From contig CM042084.1 in assembly GCA_023512835.1 (NCBI GenBank), positions 46,113,609 through 46,177,608 of the forward strand: a DNA stretch of 64,000 nucleotides, read 5' to 3'. This stretch comes from Taxillus chinensis. Lineage: Eukaryota > Streptophyta > Magnoliopsida > Santalales > Loranthaceae. The position numbers were made by a program, and so were the translations under genes. Below the pieces are notes generated by a model. The model was not told the DNA's origin, made no database searches, and was given only the letters and a program-made list of their open reading frames with translations. The stretch's first letter is position 1. The number at the start of each line of letters is the position of its first letter. Positions 55,279 to 64,000 of the stretch are shown here, piece after piece.

Positions 55279-56105
55279 TCCACCCCTACCAATCGACGAT
55301 GTTCGTTGGATGGAACGGACACGCGGAGACGATCTTCGCCGCCTTTTTCCGGTCCCTCCCCGACGTCCGGTACCGGCGAGAGTGCCTCCGCATGAAAGAC
55401 GGTGGCGTCGTCGCTCTCGATTGGCACTCCGGCGATCGCTTCCGCTTGGCTCTCGACTCTCCCGTCCTCATTTTACTGGTTTGTTTCCCCGTCAATTCGT
55501 TGCCTCCTATTCTGAACACTTGTACAAGGATTCTCTGATTTTTATGTCCCATACTAGGATTCTCCAATTGATTGCTTTCTATTATTTTGAGCATTTGCAC
55601 TATGATTCTCCAATTGATCCGACAATAGTCTCCCCTAAGATATGCTATTGCCTTTTTTTAACGTGGTTGGTTGTTGCAGCCTGGTCTGGCCGGAGGGAGT
55701 GAAGATCGTTATGTCAAGCATATGCTGGTTAAAGCTAGAGCTAGAGGATGGAGGGCCGTCGTGTTCAATAGCCGTGGTTGTGCGGATAGCCCTGTCGTCA
55801 CACCTAAGGTGAGGAATTATTGTGAATTGTGGCCTGTGGTCAAATGAAGAATGTGTTAATATGTGTGAATGTTGGGATCATCTGTTATGATTTTCTTTTT
55901 CCTAGGACAATTGGAGTATGTAGGAAATTGATTTGTGCATTGAAACTTATCTCTTGGGGATGCTGATCTGCAGTTCTATTCAGCTGCCTATACCGAAGAT
56001 CTCCATCAAGTAGTAGCAGAGGTTGCTGCTCGATACCCAAAAGCCAATTTATATGCAGCTGGTTGGTCCCTTGGGGCAAATATTCTTGTTCGCTATTTGG
56101 GTCAG
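55062..56105 (+). CDS. EMB8/ABHD-type alpha/beta-hydrolase, exons 1-3 (3' end missing)
   Basis: Exon 1 is 55062-55478, exon 2 55680-55808 and exon 3 55974-56105, each joined in phase 0 with GT-AG introns (55479-55679, 55809-55973); 226 codons are visible. The start is the first in-frame ATG after a TGA at 54945-54947, and the Ser/Ala-rich N-terminus looks like an organelle transit peptide. Family motifs: HPSLEVLGGARDALLPALK, ETIFAAFFRSLPDVRYRREC, PVLILLPGLAGGSEDRYV and VVFNSRGCADSP. The nucleophile elbow is AGWSLGANILVRYLG (GxSxG). These match plant embryogenesis-associated EMB8-like hydrolases (YheT/ABHD1-3 group), lipase/esterase-like proteins of uncertain substrate. The catalytic Asp and His would lie in later exons, absent before the retroelements begin. 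It is either interrupted in intron 3 or a truncated pseudogene. Confidence 0.88.
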
Positions 56106-56395
56106 GTAAGATAATTAATCTGCTCAGCTATCTCCTTTTCCCTGGGTTTTATTACTCTTGCTTAATTAAGTACTTGAATTTTTTTTCCCATTCTCATACT
56201 AGCTGAGCTTTTTTAGTTACTGAAAATGATAAAAAAAGGTAATGCCATGAAGATAAATTTATTCATTAATTTGTTGGTAACCAAACCAAAAAAAAAAAAA
56301 AAAGCTTGACAAGATAGTTGGTAGGAGTGTAGGTTTATCCTTCGCTGGTAAAACTAAGGAAAACTAAGGTAAGCTTTTGGACTAGTGTTTGATTG
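56106..56395 (+). other. Start of hydrolase intron 3, then junction to retroelement
   Basis: This begins with the splice donor GTAAGA after CAG. It is T-rich, with a poly-A run at about 56287-56303, and then passes into minus-strand gypsy coding sequence at about 56395. No acceptor or fourth exon is visible before the junction. Confidence 0.65.
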
Positions 56396-57660
56396 CTCAT
56401 CTACACCAAAATTTATATTCGTCTTGCCAAGCTTATATTGCAACTTGTAATCGAATTCGGCCAAGAAGTCCGCACCGCACCGCGCCGTTGGGGCTTAGCT
56501 TCATTTGCGATTGGAAGTAGCTTGTCGCAACATTGTCTGTCATGATGACAAACTTACTCCCAAGCAGATAGTGTCGCCAGGTGCGAAGACAATGGATGAT
56601 TGCGATCATTTCTTTGTCATGCACCGTGTATCACCTCTCTCGTATCATTTAGTTTTCGACTTTCATAGGCAATAGTGTCTGTCTGCATTATAACTCCTCC
56701 TATAACATAGTCGGATGCATTGGTGTGGACTTCAAAGAGTTTGTCATAATCGGGCAACACCACAATTAGCTCCTCCGAGATCGCTTGCTTCAACCGCTCG
56801 AAGGAGGCTTAACACTCGTTTACCCATTGCCAAGGATGGTTCTTCTTCGATAAGTCGGTTAAAGGTGTTGCAATGACGGAGTAACCCTTAATAAACGGAG
56901 GATAGTAGTTTACGAGTCCCAGGAACGATCGTAGCTCTGGAACTTTCGTTGGCGGCTCCCATCTTTAGATGACTTTCACTTTTACTGGATCCATCATTAG
57001 TTTTCCGTCCTTGATGCGGTGTCCGAGAAAGTACATCTCCTGCCTTACAAACGAGCACTTCTCTTTCTTGACATATAAATCGTTTTTCTGTAGCACTTGA
57101 AAGACTTCCTTGAGGTGTGCGACATGCTCCCCAAGTGTGTTGCTGTATACAACAATGTCATCCGAATAAACAACAACAAATTTGTCAAGGAACAGATTAA
57201 GTACCTTGTGTATTAGTGTACAAAAAGTGGCTGGTGCATTCGTGAGGCCAAAGGGCATGAATAAAAATTCGAACGCTCTGTATCTTGTCATGCACGTCGT
57301 CTTTGGCTCATCCTTATCTACTATCCGGATTTGATAATATTCCGATCGAAGGTCCAGCTTTGTGAAATATCTCGCCTTCCTGAGTTGGTCGAACAAGTCT
57401 GCTATCAAGGATATTGGATATTTGTTCTTGATAGTGATCTTGTTTAACACTCGATAGTTGATACACGTTCTTAGTCCGCCATCCTTTTTCTTCTGAAATA
57501 GCACCGGGCGCCGAATGGAGCTTTCGATGGTCGGATATAGCCCGACTTGATCAAATCCTAGAGTTCTTCTGCAATTTTGCCAACTTTGGGGGTGCCATGT
57601 GATAGGGTGACATGGCAGAAGGCTTTGTGCCCGGCTCCAACTCGATGTGGTGATCCATAT
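56396..57660 (-). pseudogene. RT and partial RNase H of gypsy element H
   Basis: The RT frame (57504-56965) reads MLFQKKKDGGLRTCINYRVL, IKNKYPISLIADLFDQLRKA, YFTKLDLRSEYYQIRI and [19 protein letters not shown]. The catalytic box is YSDD (57157-57168) in place of the usual Y(L/I/V)DD. RNase H remnants follow: HDKEMIAIIHCLRTWRHYLLG and FVIMTDNVATSYFQSQ (56624-56433), then ADFLAEFDYKLQYKLGKTNI near 56400, where homology stops. No integrase follows. Confidence 0.82.
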
Positions 57661-57661
57661 C

Positions 57662-58200
57662 TCATTTCGGAGGTAATTTCTTGGGCAACTTCGAAGGCAT
57701 CACATCTTGGAACTCCTTCAGTACTGTATCCATAGGTTTAGGCAGTGTGGGAGAAGGCGTCGCCAACCCTTCCTCTTCCGTTAGTTCCCTCATTGAAATC
57801 ATATAACTTGGGTCCTGCTTGAGTTCTCGTTTAAACTGCATGACAGAAATTATTGGTGCACTCGATTTCCCTATGCCTTTGAGTGCGATCACTCGAATCT
57901 TCTGATTGTTGAGGATCACAAGGGAACTTGACGCTGAACAGGAAACACTAGCGCTTGGCAGAAGAAAGCAAGTCCCAACACTATCTTAAAATTATCCATC
58001 AAAATGACGGTGAAGTCGAGCTTTCCTTGCCAATTTTCGATTTTTACTGTTACGCTCCTTGCAATACCGTGGACTAGTTTAGCTTGTGAGTTCACTGCTT
58101 TGATTGTGTCGGTTCCTTTAGAGAGTTTGAGGCCCGGCCGCTTGGCCTCTTGCGAATCGATGAAGTTGTGGGTCGCTCCCGTATCAAGCATTGCGTCCAT
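57662..58200 (-). pseudogene. Aspartic protease of gypsy element H
   Basis: The minus-strand frame starts MDAMLDTGATHNFID (active site DTGA, about 58188-58177) and continues LDFTVILMDNFKIVLGLAFF, the FKIVLG block of gypsy proteases. Another frame (57919-57662) links it to RT: PSYMISMRELTEEEG and KEFQDVMPSKLPKKLPP. Confidence 0.8.
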
Positions 58201-58845
58201 AGTTTGGCCCCCGATGGATACATCTCGTATATAACAAGTTTTTCTCCTTCGGGTCCTTCGGAGAGAAAAGCTTCGAGAGAGTACTCAAGTGTTGGATGAC
58301 CCTTAAATCAACTTGAGGCTCCTCGTCCTTCTCCTTGTTATATTTCGCCACAATAGCATTCATCGCTTTGTGGTTTGGACAATCTCTGGTCCAATGTTGC
58401 CCATCACAAATGAAGCACAGTCTCAGTGTGTCTTTCTTTTGTGCGAAAAATTTCGATTTATAACTTGTCAAGGGTTTTGGATGTCCACTCTCCTTGTAAC
58501 CAACATCCTTCTTTGGTATACCTTTGTCTCTCCCACTTTTACCCGAGTATGACTTTTTTACAAACTTGGATTGGGGCAAGTAGTCGACCAGTATCTCGGC
58601 GATCGCAATGACATCATCTAGTGTTTGCACATTGTGCTTATCCAACCCTACTCTCGCCTATTCCTTCAAGCCGGACATGTTTCCCTCGAAACGGACTTGT
58701 CTCTCTCCCGTTCCTTAGCATTGTGCTCCTTGTCGCGGCCTTCGTGGCCAACACTACTAATGACAATAGATCCTCCGTTTGTCATTTTGGACTGTCACGA
58801 AGCTTTTGATTGTTTCACCGAACTTGGCACCGAACTCGTTATAAG
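58184..58845 (-). pseudogene. gag: Gag C-terminal part of gypsy element H
   Basis: The frame 58645-58184 contains MDKHNVQTLDDVIAIAEILV, a Lys/Ser-rich stretch, and CFICDGQHWTRDC, a CX2CX3HX4C knuckle of the kind seen in some plant chromoviruses. Upstream (58645-58845) are short remnants of the Gag N-terminus next to an LTR. Most of the capsid-like region is missing. Confidence 0.72.
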
Positions 58846-58851
58846 ACCACT

Positions 58852-59230
58852 TGTCACAGGTCGGTTTTGTATTGCAACTTAACCCGTGCGAAACCTAGTT
58901 CCTACTCGTACGAAGGAACGCTAAGTTAGCCTAACTCGTTGCATTTGATTGGAACCCAACGATCATTTGTAAAACAATTGTGTAGGGAAGCGCTTAGCAG
59001 AAGAAAGATTGAACAAAAGCAACAAAATCAATTGTATTAATTGTTTGAAAGCTTTACAAGATTCAAAGACACTACTCTCTTACATATAGATCTTAAGACT
59101 TTTATGGCTCTGTCACCAGGAGAGTTCTAAATCTCTACAACTCACTCTATAAAATAAGTTACAACACTTTACAAAGGAAAAATACTCTAAAATGTCCTAA
59201 GTGTGCTAGGATAAGCCTCGGTTTGTGACA
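58852..59230 (-). repeat. 5' LTR of gypsy element H (379 bp)
   Basis: The plus strand runs TGTCACAGG to TTTGTGACA. It is related in layout to the LTRs at 62861-63355 and 63674-64000 (TTACATATAGAT block, GTGCGAAACCTAG-like start). The adjacent primer-binding position reads TGGTCTTATAACGAG on the minus strand, a decayed or different primer site. It interrupts the gag of element I. Confidence 0.7.
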
Positions 59231-59253
59231 CATGTGTCGACTACGCAAAGTCC

Positions 59254-59640
59254 TTAATCTCGCTCAGCATATTTCCGTCTCCACCACAATTGGGCGGCTT
59301 TCTGAAAAAAGACTGGGGCATTGCTTATCCAGGCAACGTCATCGACAATGCTCATGGCCTTGAAGTATTGTTTTAGGCCAAATATAAAGTTTTCCACTGC
59401 AGTGGCATTGTATGTACCGTTGTATATCGCTGGTTTAAGAACTTTCCACATATGCCTCTGTCCACTACTAGTAACACTCGGGCGTATATCCCCACCGATT
59501 GTGGATTGGTTCGACGGAGTGCATCCATCTCTTTGCGAGATGTTGTGGATCTCACATTCTACATATTTTCGCAGGTCTGCCATATTCTCGCTAAGAGCCT
59601 TAATTTGCCCCTTGAATGATTGGTGGCATTTACGGATCAT
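59254..59640 (-). pseudogene. gag: Gag N-terminal part of gypsy element I
   Basis: The minus-strand frame starts MIRKCHQSFKGQIKALSENM and includes MWKVLKPAIYNGTYNATAVE and WISNAPVFFQKAAQLWWRRKY, the capsid-like Retrotrans_gag pattern. It begins seven bases from an LTR end (59648); the primer-binding site there is degraded. It is truncated by the H LTR at about 59231-59253. Confidence 0.75.
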
Positions 59641-59647
59641 GGCCTTA

Positions 59648-59808
59648 TGTCACGGGGCCGGATTTATCCTCGGCACACTACCCGTGCGGCATCTAGTTTT
59701 CCTTGTATCTCGGTCCACTAGGTTCAGCTGTCTTCATCGGATCGACTCCTTTGATCCTGGATCTTCACTGGATCGTTTCCTTCGATCTTGAAACCTGTAA
59801 GCAATCAC
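59648..59808 (-). repeat. Truncated 5' LTR of gypsy element I
   Basis: TGTCACGGGGCCGGA onward matches the first about 160 bp of the J LTR at 62861 (TTTATCCTCGGCACAC, CCGTGCGGCATCTAG, TCCACTAGGTTCAG). The match ends at about 59808 inside protease-coding sequence of element J. Confidence 0.8.
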
Positions 59809-60481
59809 ACAATGCATATCTTCCCTTCAACTCTTCCTCCCTCATCATCAACACCATGCATGTCTTCCCTTCATCCATGATGCAGATTATATTGGTACTA
59901 GAAATTGGAATGGTTTGAACCTGATCAAGGAACTTCATTCGAAGCACCATTGGGTAGTCGTTCATCGAGACTATGGAGAGATTCACCTTGCCCCTCCATT
60001 CCCTAATGCAAAGCTCAACACCTTGAGTTACGCCATGTATCGGACTCGGCTTAGAGTTCACCGTCTTGACCGACCTTTCTTTTCCTTGAAATCTAGCCCC
60101 ATGTGTCAAGCTTTCTTGACTTGATAAAGTTGTTTGTTGCCCCTATGTCCACCAAGGCTCTTGTTTCGTGACTACCTGATTTAGAAATCACGTAGATTCT
60201 CCCTTTCCTTCCTGACTTGGGTACTTCTACCCTCGCCTTGATTGCATTCAAGGGTTGCAAGGAACCAAGACGTGGATCACTTGCTTCTCTTCCATCTTCT
60301 TCCTTAATCATCGTCGTTAGCTTCAACTTCTTCGGACACTCGAACGCCTTATGGGGTCCTTTGCAAAGGAAACAAGAGAATTTTGGTCTCTCCCCACTCT
60401 TGGAATTATTCAGATTAGTTTTATTCCTATAGTCCTTAGATGAGCTAGAGGTTCTCTCCTTCTATTGGTTTGGACTATCTC
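59809..60481 (-). pseudogene. Protease and Gag zinc knuckle of gypsy element J
   Basis: From the right: FSCFLCKGPHKAFEC (about 60392-60348) is a CX2CX3HX4C knuckle. Protease follows with RALVDIGATNNFIK (about 60160-60119), where the usual DTGA is DIGA (Thr codon ACA to ATA). VTQGVELCIREWRGKVNLSI and MNDYPMVLRMKFLDQVQTIP come next. It is truncated at about 59808 by the element I LTR. Confidence 0.75.
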
Positions 60482-61810
60482 TGTTGGTCCTTGGGAGCCT
60501 AGAAGGGAGTGAATAGACTCTATTTGAAAACTCTTTGCTCGTCTCTGACACAACACTTATCTAGTTAAATGATAAAATAAGTGCGGAAGATAATAAGATA
60601 GTGGAAGTATTTTGTGCTTATTATCAAAAGATAAATACAATAAAACAGTAGCATATTAAAGTTTGTGAAGCTTTTCGATCTACTTAACAATTCTCTTACA
60701 CTCTGTTTATAATAACTCACACACTAGCCAATATAATCTCTAAAGCTCTTGTACATATACGCGCATTTATGAAAATATACAAGTATTAATATATATAGCC
60801 ATCTGTTAAAAAACATCTTTGGAACTTGTTCTTTCGAGCGAGTGTGTAGCATTGATTGTTCCTCGAAAATCTCTCTTGCCTTGATTGTTGCGGATGTGGA
60901 GCTCAAGATCTTGGTTCTTTAAACTTTGAATTACTTTGCATGATTCCAAGTGCAATTAAAGTTATGTCCACATCTCCGTGTGATCCACGTGTAAGATGAT
61001 TTAAGTTTTCAACGGGTTTGTCTTACATCGGGACACAACGAGCTGACGACTTTGAATGCGAAGGCGATAAGTTGAAGTAGCGTCTTCTTAATCCGTCGTA
61101 AAGTTCCTTACTCCGTGTTAATGAAGCTTGGATCCTTACTCCGTGTCGGTTTGATACCTGGAATCCTTATTCCGTGTCGGCGTTTCCTTACTCTGTATGA
61201 ACGAGAAGTCCGGAGAGCTTACTCTGTATCAGCGCTTCCTTACTCCGCACGAGTTCCGTACTCCGCATGAGTTAAAAGGTCCGAATGGCTTACTCCGTAT
61301 CAGCACATCCTTACTCCGCTTGAGTAAAATGTTCGAATTTTTTACTTTGCATCTTTTTTCCTTATTCCGTGCGAATAAAGAACTTGAGTCCTTATTCCGC
61401 ATAAGTCGTTCCTTACTCCGCATGAATGAAAGACTTGGATTCCTTACTCTGTCTTCTTATTCTTAATCTGCTTGAATAGAAGACTTAGCCTTTTATTCGC
61501 AATAACTTTCTCTTACTTCGTGCGAGATGTAGACCGAGATTCTTATTCTGCATCTATTTAACTTAGTCCGTTTAAAGTATAAGATGCGGATTCCTTAGTC
61601 CGTAACTTTAAGCATTTGGTCCGCACGAATGATTCTTATTTCGTATGAAGACTTGGCTATTTATCAAGTGCTTGATGACACTCACGATGGTCCGGATCAA
61701 GATTATATATCTTGTCCTTAGCTTTGATCTCACGAGTGTAGATCCAAATTAGAGTTATATTTTCTGTAATAGCTAAGAATAAACATACAAATTCTTGGTT
61801 TGATCCAACA
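60482..61810 (-). repeat. Solo LTR of the SIRE-like family, inverted, TSD ATCTC
   Basis: The minus strand runs TGTTGGATCAAACC to GGACCAACA. It is flanked by perfect ATCTC duplications (60477-60481 and 61811-61815). It carries the inverted TTACTCCG array (about 61090-61650). It lies within the gag of gypsy element J. It is the fifth LTR of this family in the window. Confidence 0.92.
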
Positions 61811-62846
61811 ATCTCTCCCACGTCTGTCCTTGCTGAACTTCCGATTCTTCTTCGGTGATGAAGTTGAGGTAGCCCTCTCTGTCTTTTTCCATTCTGACTT
61901 ATACTCATGAGAGATTCATCCATAAAGGCAAATAGCTGAAGCAAGGTCTTGTACATTTCTTCTTTGTAACTCAAGCTTCGTCCATATCTGCAATCCATCC
62001 ATAAAGGTAAATAGGGAATCCTTCGGGGACATATCTTGGATCTCCAACATCAACTCAGAGAATTCTTGAACGAAACGTGCCTTTCTGAGCAAGGCGCTTG
62101 AGCTTTGCTCTAGATTCATCCCCCTCATTCTTGGGATAGAAATGAACTTTGATTTCCTTCTTGAAATCTGCCCAACAAGAAATAACACACGTACCGCTCT
62201 CCATGTCAGCAGGCCTTCGTCGCCACCATATCATAGCTGAATCTACTAGGTATAAAGGCGCGGTCTTGATCTTCCTAGCATCTTGATCTTCCAAAGGAAT
62301 TTGTTTAATTCCCTTGTGCTTTGTGACCCACCATAGTTATTTGGTTTTGACACTTCCATTTTGGAAAAGGATTGACCGCTAACTCCACCTCGAGTAACTG
62401 CCTTTTTACAAAGAGACCAATCTACTTTGACCTCTTTGATTTCCTCCTGCATCGCTAGGATCTACGCTGTGAGATTCGCCATCAAGTTATTGAACTGAGG
62501 TTTGAGTTCATCTACAATAGAGTCGAGTAGCCCTTGCATCTTTATGAACATATCACAGTCTCCCGACTCAATTCTTTCTATGACTTCACTGTGCTGCTCG
62601 ACGGCCTCCATGTGGTCCGTCAGTGCCAACTCCAATTTGGACAGTCGACCTTCCAACGACATCTCTCCCTCATACACGACTTGTCTCTCTTTGAGTCCTT
62701 CGCGTTGCGCTCTTTTTCCCTTCCATCGTGGACACCACCTATGACTGTCGAACTTGTTTCTGCGCTCGGCATCGTACCGCTTCAAAAATGGATAGTTTCT
62801 TGGCTGACGAGCTCGAACAAGGTTTGACACCTCTTGTTCGATCATT
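61811..62846 (-). pseudogene. gag: Gag of gypsy element J
   Basis: Just after the primer-binding site the frame reads AMIEQEVSNLVRARQPRNYP, then an Arg/Lys/Glu-rich segment with heptads (RLSKLELALTDHMEAVEQHS). Capsid-like blocks follow in other frames: KIKTAPLYLVDSAMIWWRRR (62294-62055) and SALLRKARFVQEFSELMLEI (62188-61916). At least three frame breaks occur. The solo LTR at 60482-61810 separates this from the knuckle and protease. Confidence 0.75.
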
Positions 62847-62858
62847 GCTCTGATACCA
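62847..62858 (-). other. Primer-binding site of gypsy element J
   Basis: The minus strand reads TGGTATCAGAGC, two bases from the LTR at 62861. Confidence 0.88.
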
Positions 62859-62860
62859 CT

Positions 62861-63355
62861 TGTCACGGGGCTGGATTTATCCTCGGCACACCACCCGTGC
62901 GGCATCTAGTTTCCTTTGTATCTCGGTCCACTAGGTTCAGCCTGTCTTCAATCGGATCGACTCCTTCAATCTTGGATCTTCAATCGGATCGTCTCCTTCG
63001 ATCCTGGAACTTGTAAGCAATCACACACACAATAAAAAAGATACACGCGGAAGCTCTGTGAGAATATGATCTCTTGTATTGATGTAAGGAAAGCTTTATA
63101 GTATTGAAGCTATCCTATAGAGCCTTGCTCTACATATAGATGTTAGCACTATTTCGTCTTCGCCATCAAAAGACATACAAAGTGATTCAACATACACGAT
63201 GGCTTAACTTTGCCCCTCACGCATCAGGAAACATCTAATCTATTACAAGATTCTTGATGAAGTGTCTATGCCCTATTTGTCACCAAGAAAACATCCTGTA
63301 TGATAGTATGTAAGTCCCCACAACAAGTGCGGTACAAAATTCTCCAAGTGTGACA
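62861..63355 (-). repeat. 5' LTR of gypsy element J (495 bp)
   Basis: The plus strand runs TGTCACGGGG to AAGTGTGACA, with short inverted ends TGTCAC/GTGACA. It is inserted in the gag of element K; the following CTTAG would be its target duplication. Confidence 0.75.
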
Positions 63356-63631
63356 CTTAGCAACCTTTGCGATTTTCGCATTTTCCGTAATCAAGTCATC
63401 AACTTGATCACTTAGTTCCTCAACCACGGAGTTCACGGCTGTGAGATTCTCTTCCAGTAATGAAATCCAAGCTTCTGTGGGGTCCTTTAGCGCCATTTTG
63501 GACTTCTCACATTTCGGTGGCGCTGGAGTGCACAGCTCCTCACGACCACGACCATGTTGTTGCTCCATGAGCGGTTCGTCCGTCACAACAAACCCTTCCT
63601 CATGTGCTATTGCCTCGACTCTTTCCACCAA
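63356..63631 (-). pseudogene. gag: Gag N-terminal fragment of gypsy element K
   Basis: The minus-strand frame from 63631 reads MVERVEAIAHEEGFVVTDEP, then MALKDPTEAWISLLEENLTA and VEELSDQVDDLITENAKIAK, a coiled-coil-like Gag start. It lies just downstream of a primer-binding site. The element J LTR cuts it at 63355. Confidence 0.65.
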
Positions 63632-63659
63632 CTAACCAAATTACGATTAAATGTAATTA

Positions 63660-63671
63660 GATCTGATACCA
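63660..63671 (-). other. Primer-binding site of gypsy element K
   Basis: The minus strand reads TGGTATCAGATC, one mismatch from the initiator tRNA-Met consensus. Confidence 0.75.
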
Positions 63672-63673
63672 CC

Positions 63674-64000
63674 TATCACGGAGTTAGACTTACGATGAGT
63701 TAATCCGTGCGGCAATTAGTCACTTAGCGGAAACTTCGTGAACTAAGTAAGTCTTAAGTTCGAGTGAATATTTTTAGAGTCGAACGGGACGACAGATAAC
63801 GATTAACGAAAGTTGTAGAGAATGCTTGAAAGTAAGAAAACTTATATTAAAACCAATGTCAAGTGTAAGTTTTAATATTAGAGCTTTGCTTTACATATAA
63901 GATTTAGAACAATTTTATAACCGATATCGAGAAAACATTAAATTGGTGCGAAAGTACAAATCGCCTATACATGAGCTAACTCGTTCTACGAGCTATATAA
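63674..64000 (-). repeat. 5' LTR of gypsy element K (partial, runs off the window)
   Basis: TATCACGGAG (TG of the end changed to TA) begins an LTR similar in layout to 62861-63355: AATCCGTGCGGCAATTAG and a TTACATATAAGAT block near 63890. The right end is outside the window. Confidence 0.65.

Noticed and set aside
60482..61826. 3' LTR of a minus-strand copia element whose interior lies to the right
   Set aside because: The purine-rich GTGGGAGAGAT next to it looked like a polypurine tract, but perfect ATCTC duplications flank the LTR and gypsy gag continues on both sides, so it is a solo LTR.

Overview
The window is eudicot-type plant nuclear DNA made almost entirely of nested LTR retrotransposons, with one partial host gene at about 55.06-56.1 kb. 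Evidence for a plant: Ty1/copia elements with SIRE/Maximus features, Ty3/gypsy chromoviruses of Tekay type, primer-binding sites TGGTATCAGAGC matching plant initiator tRNA-Met, a TRIM, a foldback MITE, and a split gene with plant-style GT-AG introns. The species cannot be named from the sequence.

Layout. (1) 1-2888: right-hand part of a minus-strand Tekay-like gypsy element (G): leader, one LTR, and a TRIM LTR lodged between two primer-binding sites. (2) 2889-34116: a plus-strand SIRE-like copia element (E), broken by G, by an inverted solo LTR (4007-5415, TSD CGGAT), by an unclassified fragment (D) that replaces its RT region, by a complete younger relative C1 (7389-19922, TSD TCTAG), and by a non-autonomous Tekay derivative A (22408-30875, TSD CTCTA/CTCCA). 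(3) 34117-about 53244: another plus-strand copia element (F). E sits in its 5' LTR; F also holds a gypsy solo LTR (36899-39245, TSD GTGAA) and a Tekay element with most coding domains (B, 41823-50953, TSD TTATA). (4) About 53.2-55.0 kb: AT-rich DNA with a 365-bp foldback MITE. (5) 55062-56105: three exons of an EMB8/ABHD-type alpha/beta-hydrolase gene. (6) About 56.4-64.0 kb: a one-sided stack of four 3'-truncated minus-strand gypsy elements (H, I, J, K) plus an inverted SIRE-family solo LTR (60482-61810, TSD ATCTC), fused to intron 3 of the host gene.

How the parts work together. C1 and E encode Gag (two CCHC knuckles and a coiled coil), aspartic protease, integrase, RT and RNase H, then a long extra ORF after pol. 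In both copies this extra ORF ends in a region with the hallmarks of a Ulp1/SENP (C48) protease. The His and Asp are present at the expected spacing, but a TAG codon occupies the position of the catalytic Cys in both copies. This is the most unusual signal in the window. The Tekay family (G, A, B, solo LTR) shares a promoter module of two ACGT-centred palindromes beside a TATA box, and upstream CCCC-loop inverted repeats whose arms co-vary between copies. No element appears fully functional; most frames carry stops or frameshifts.
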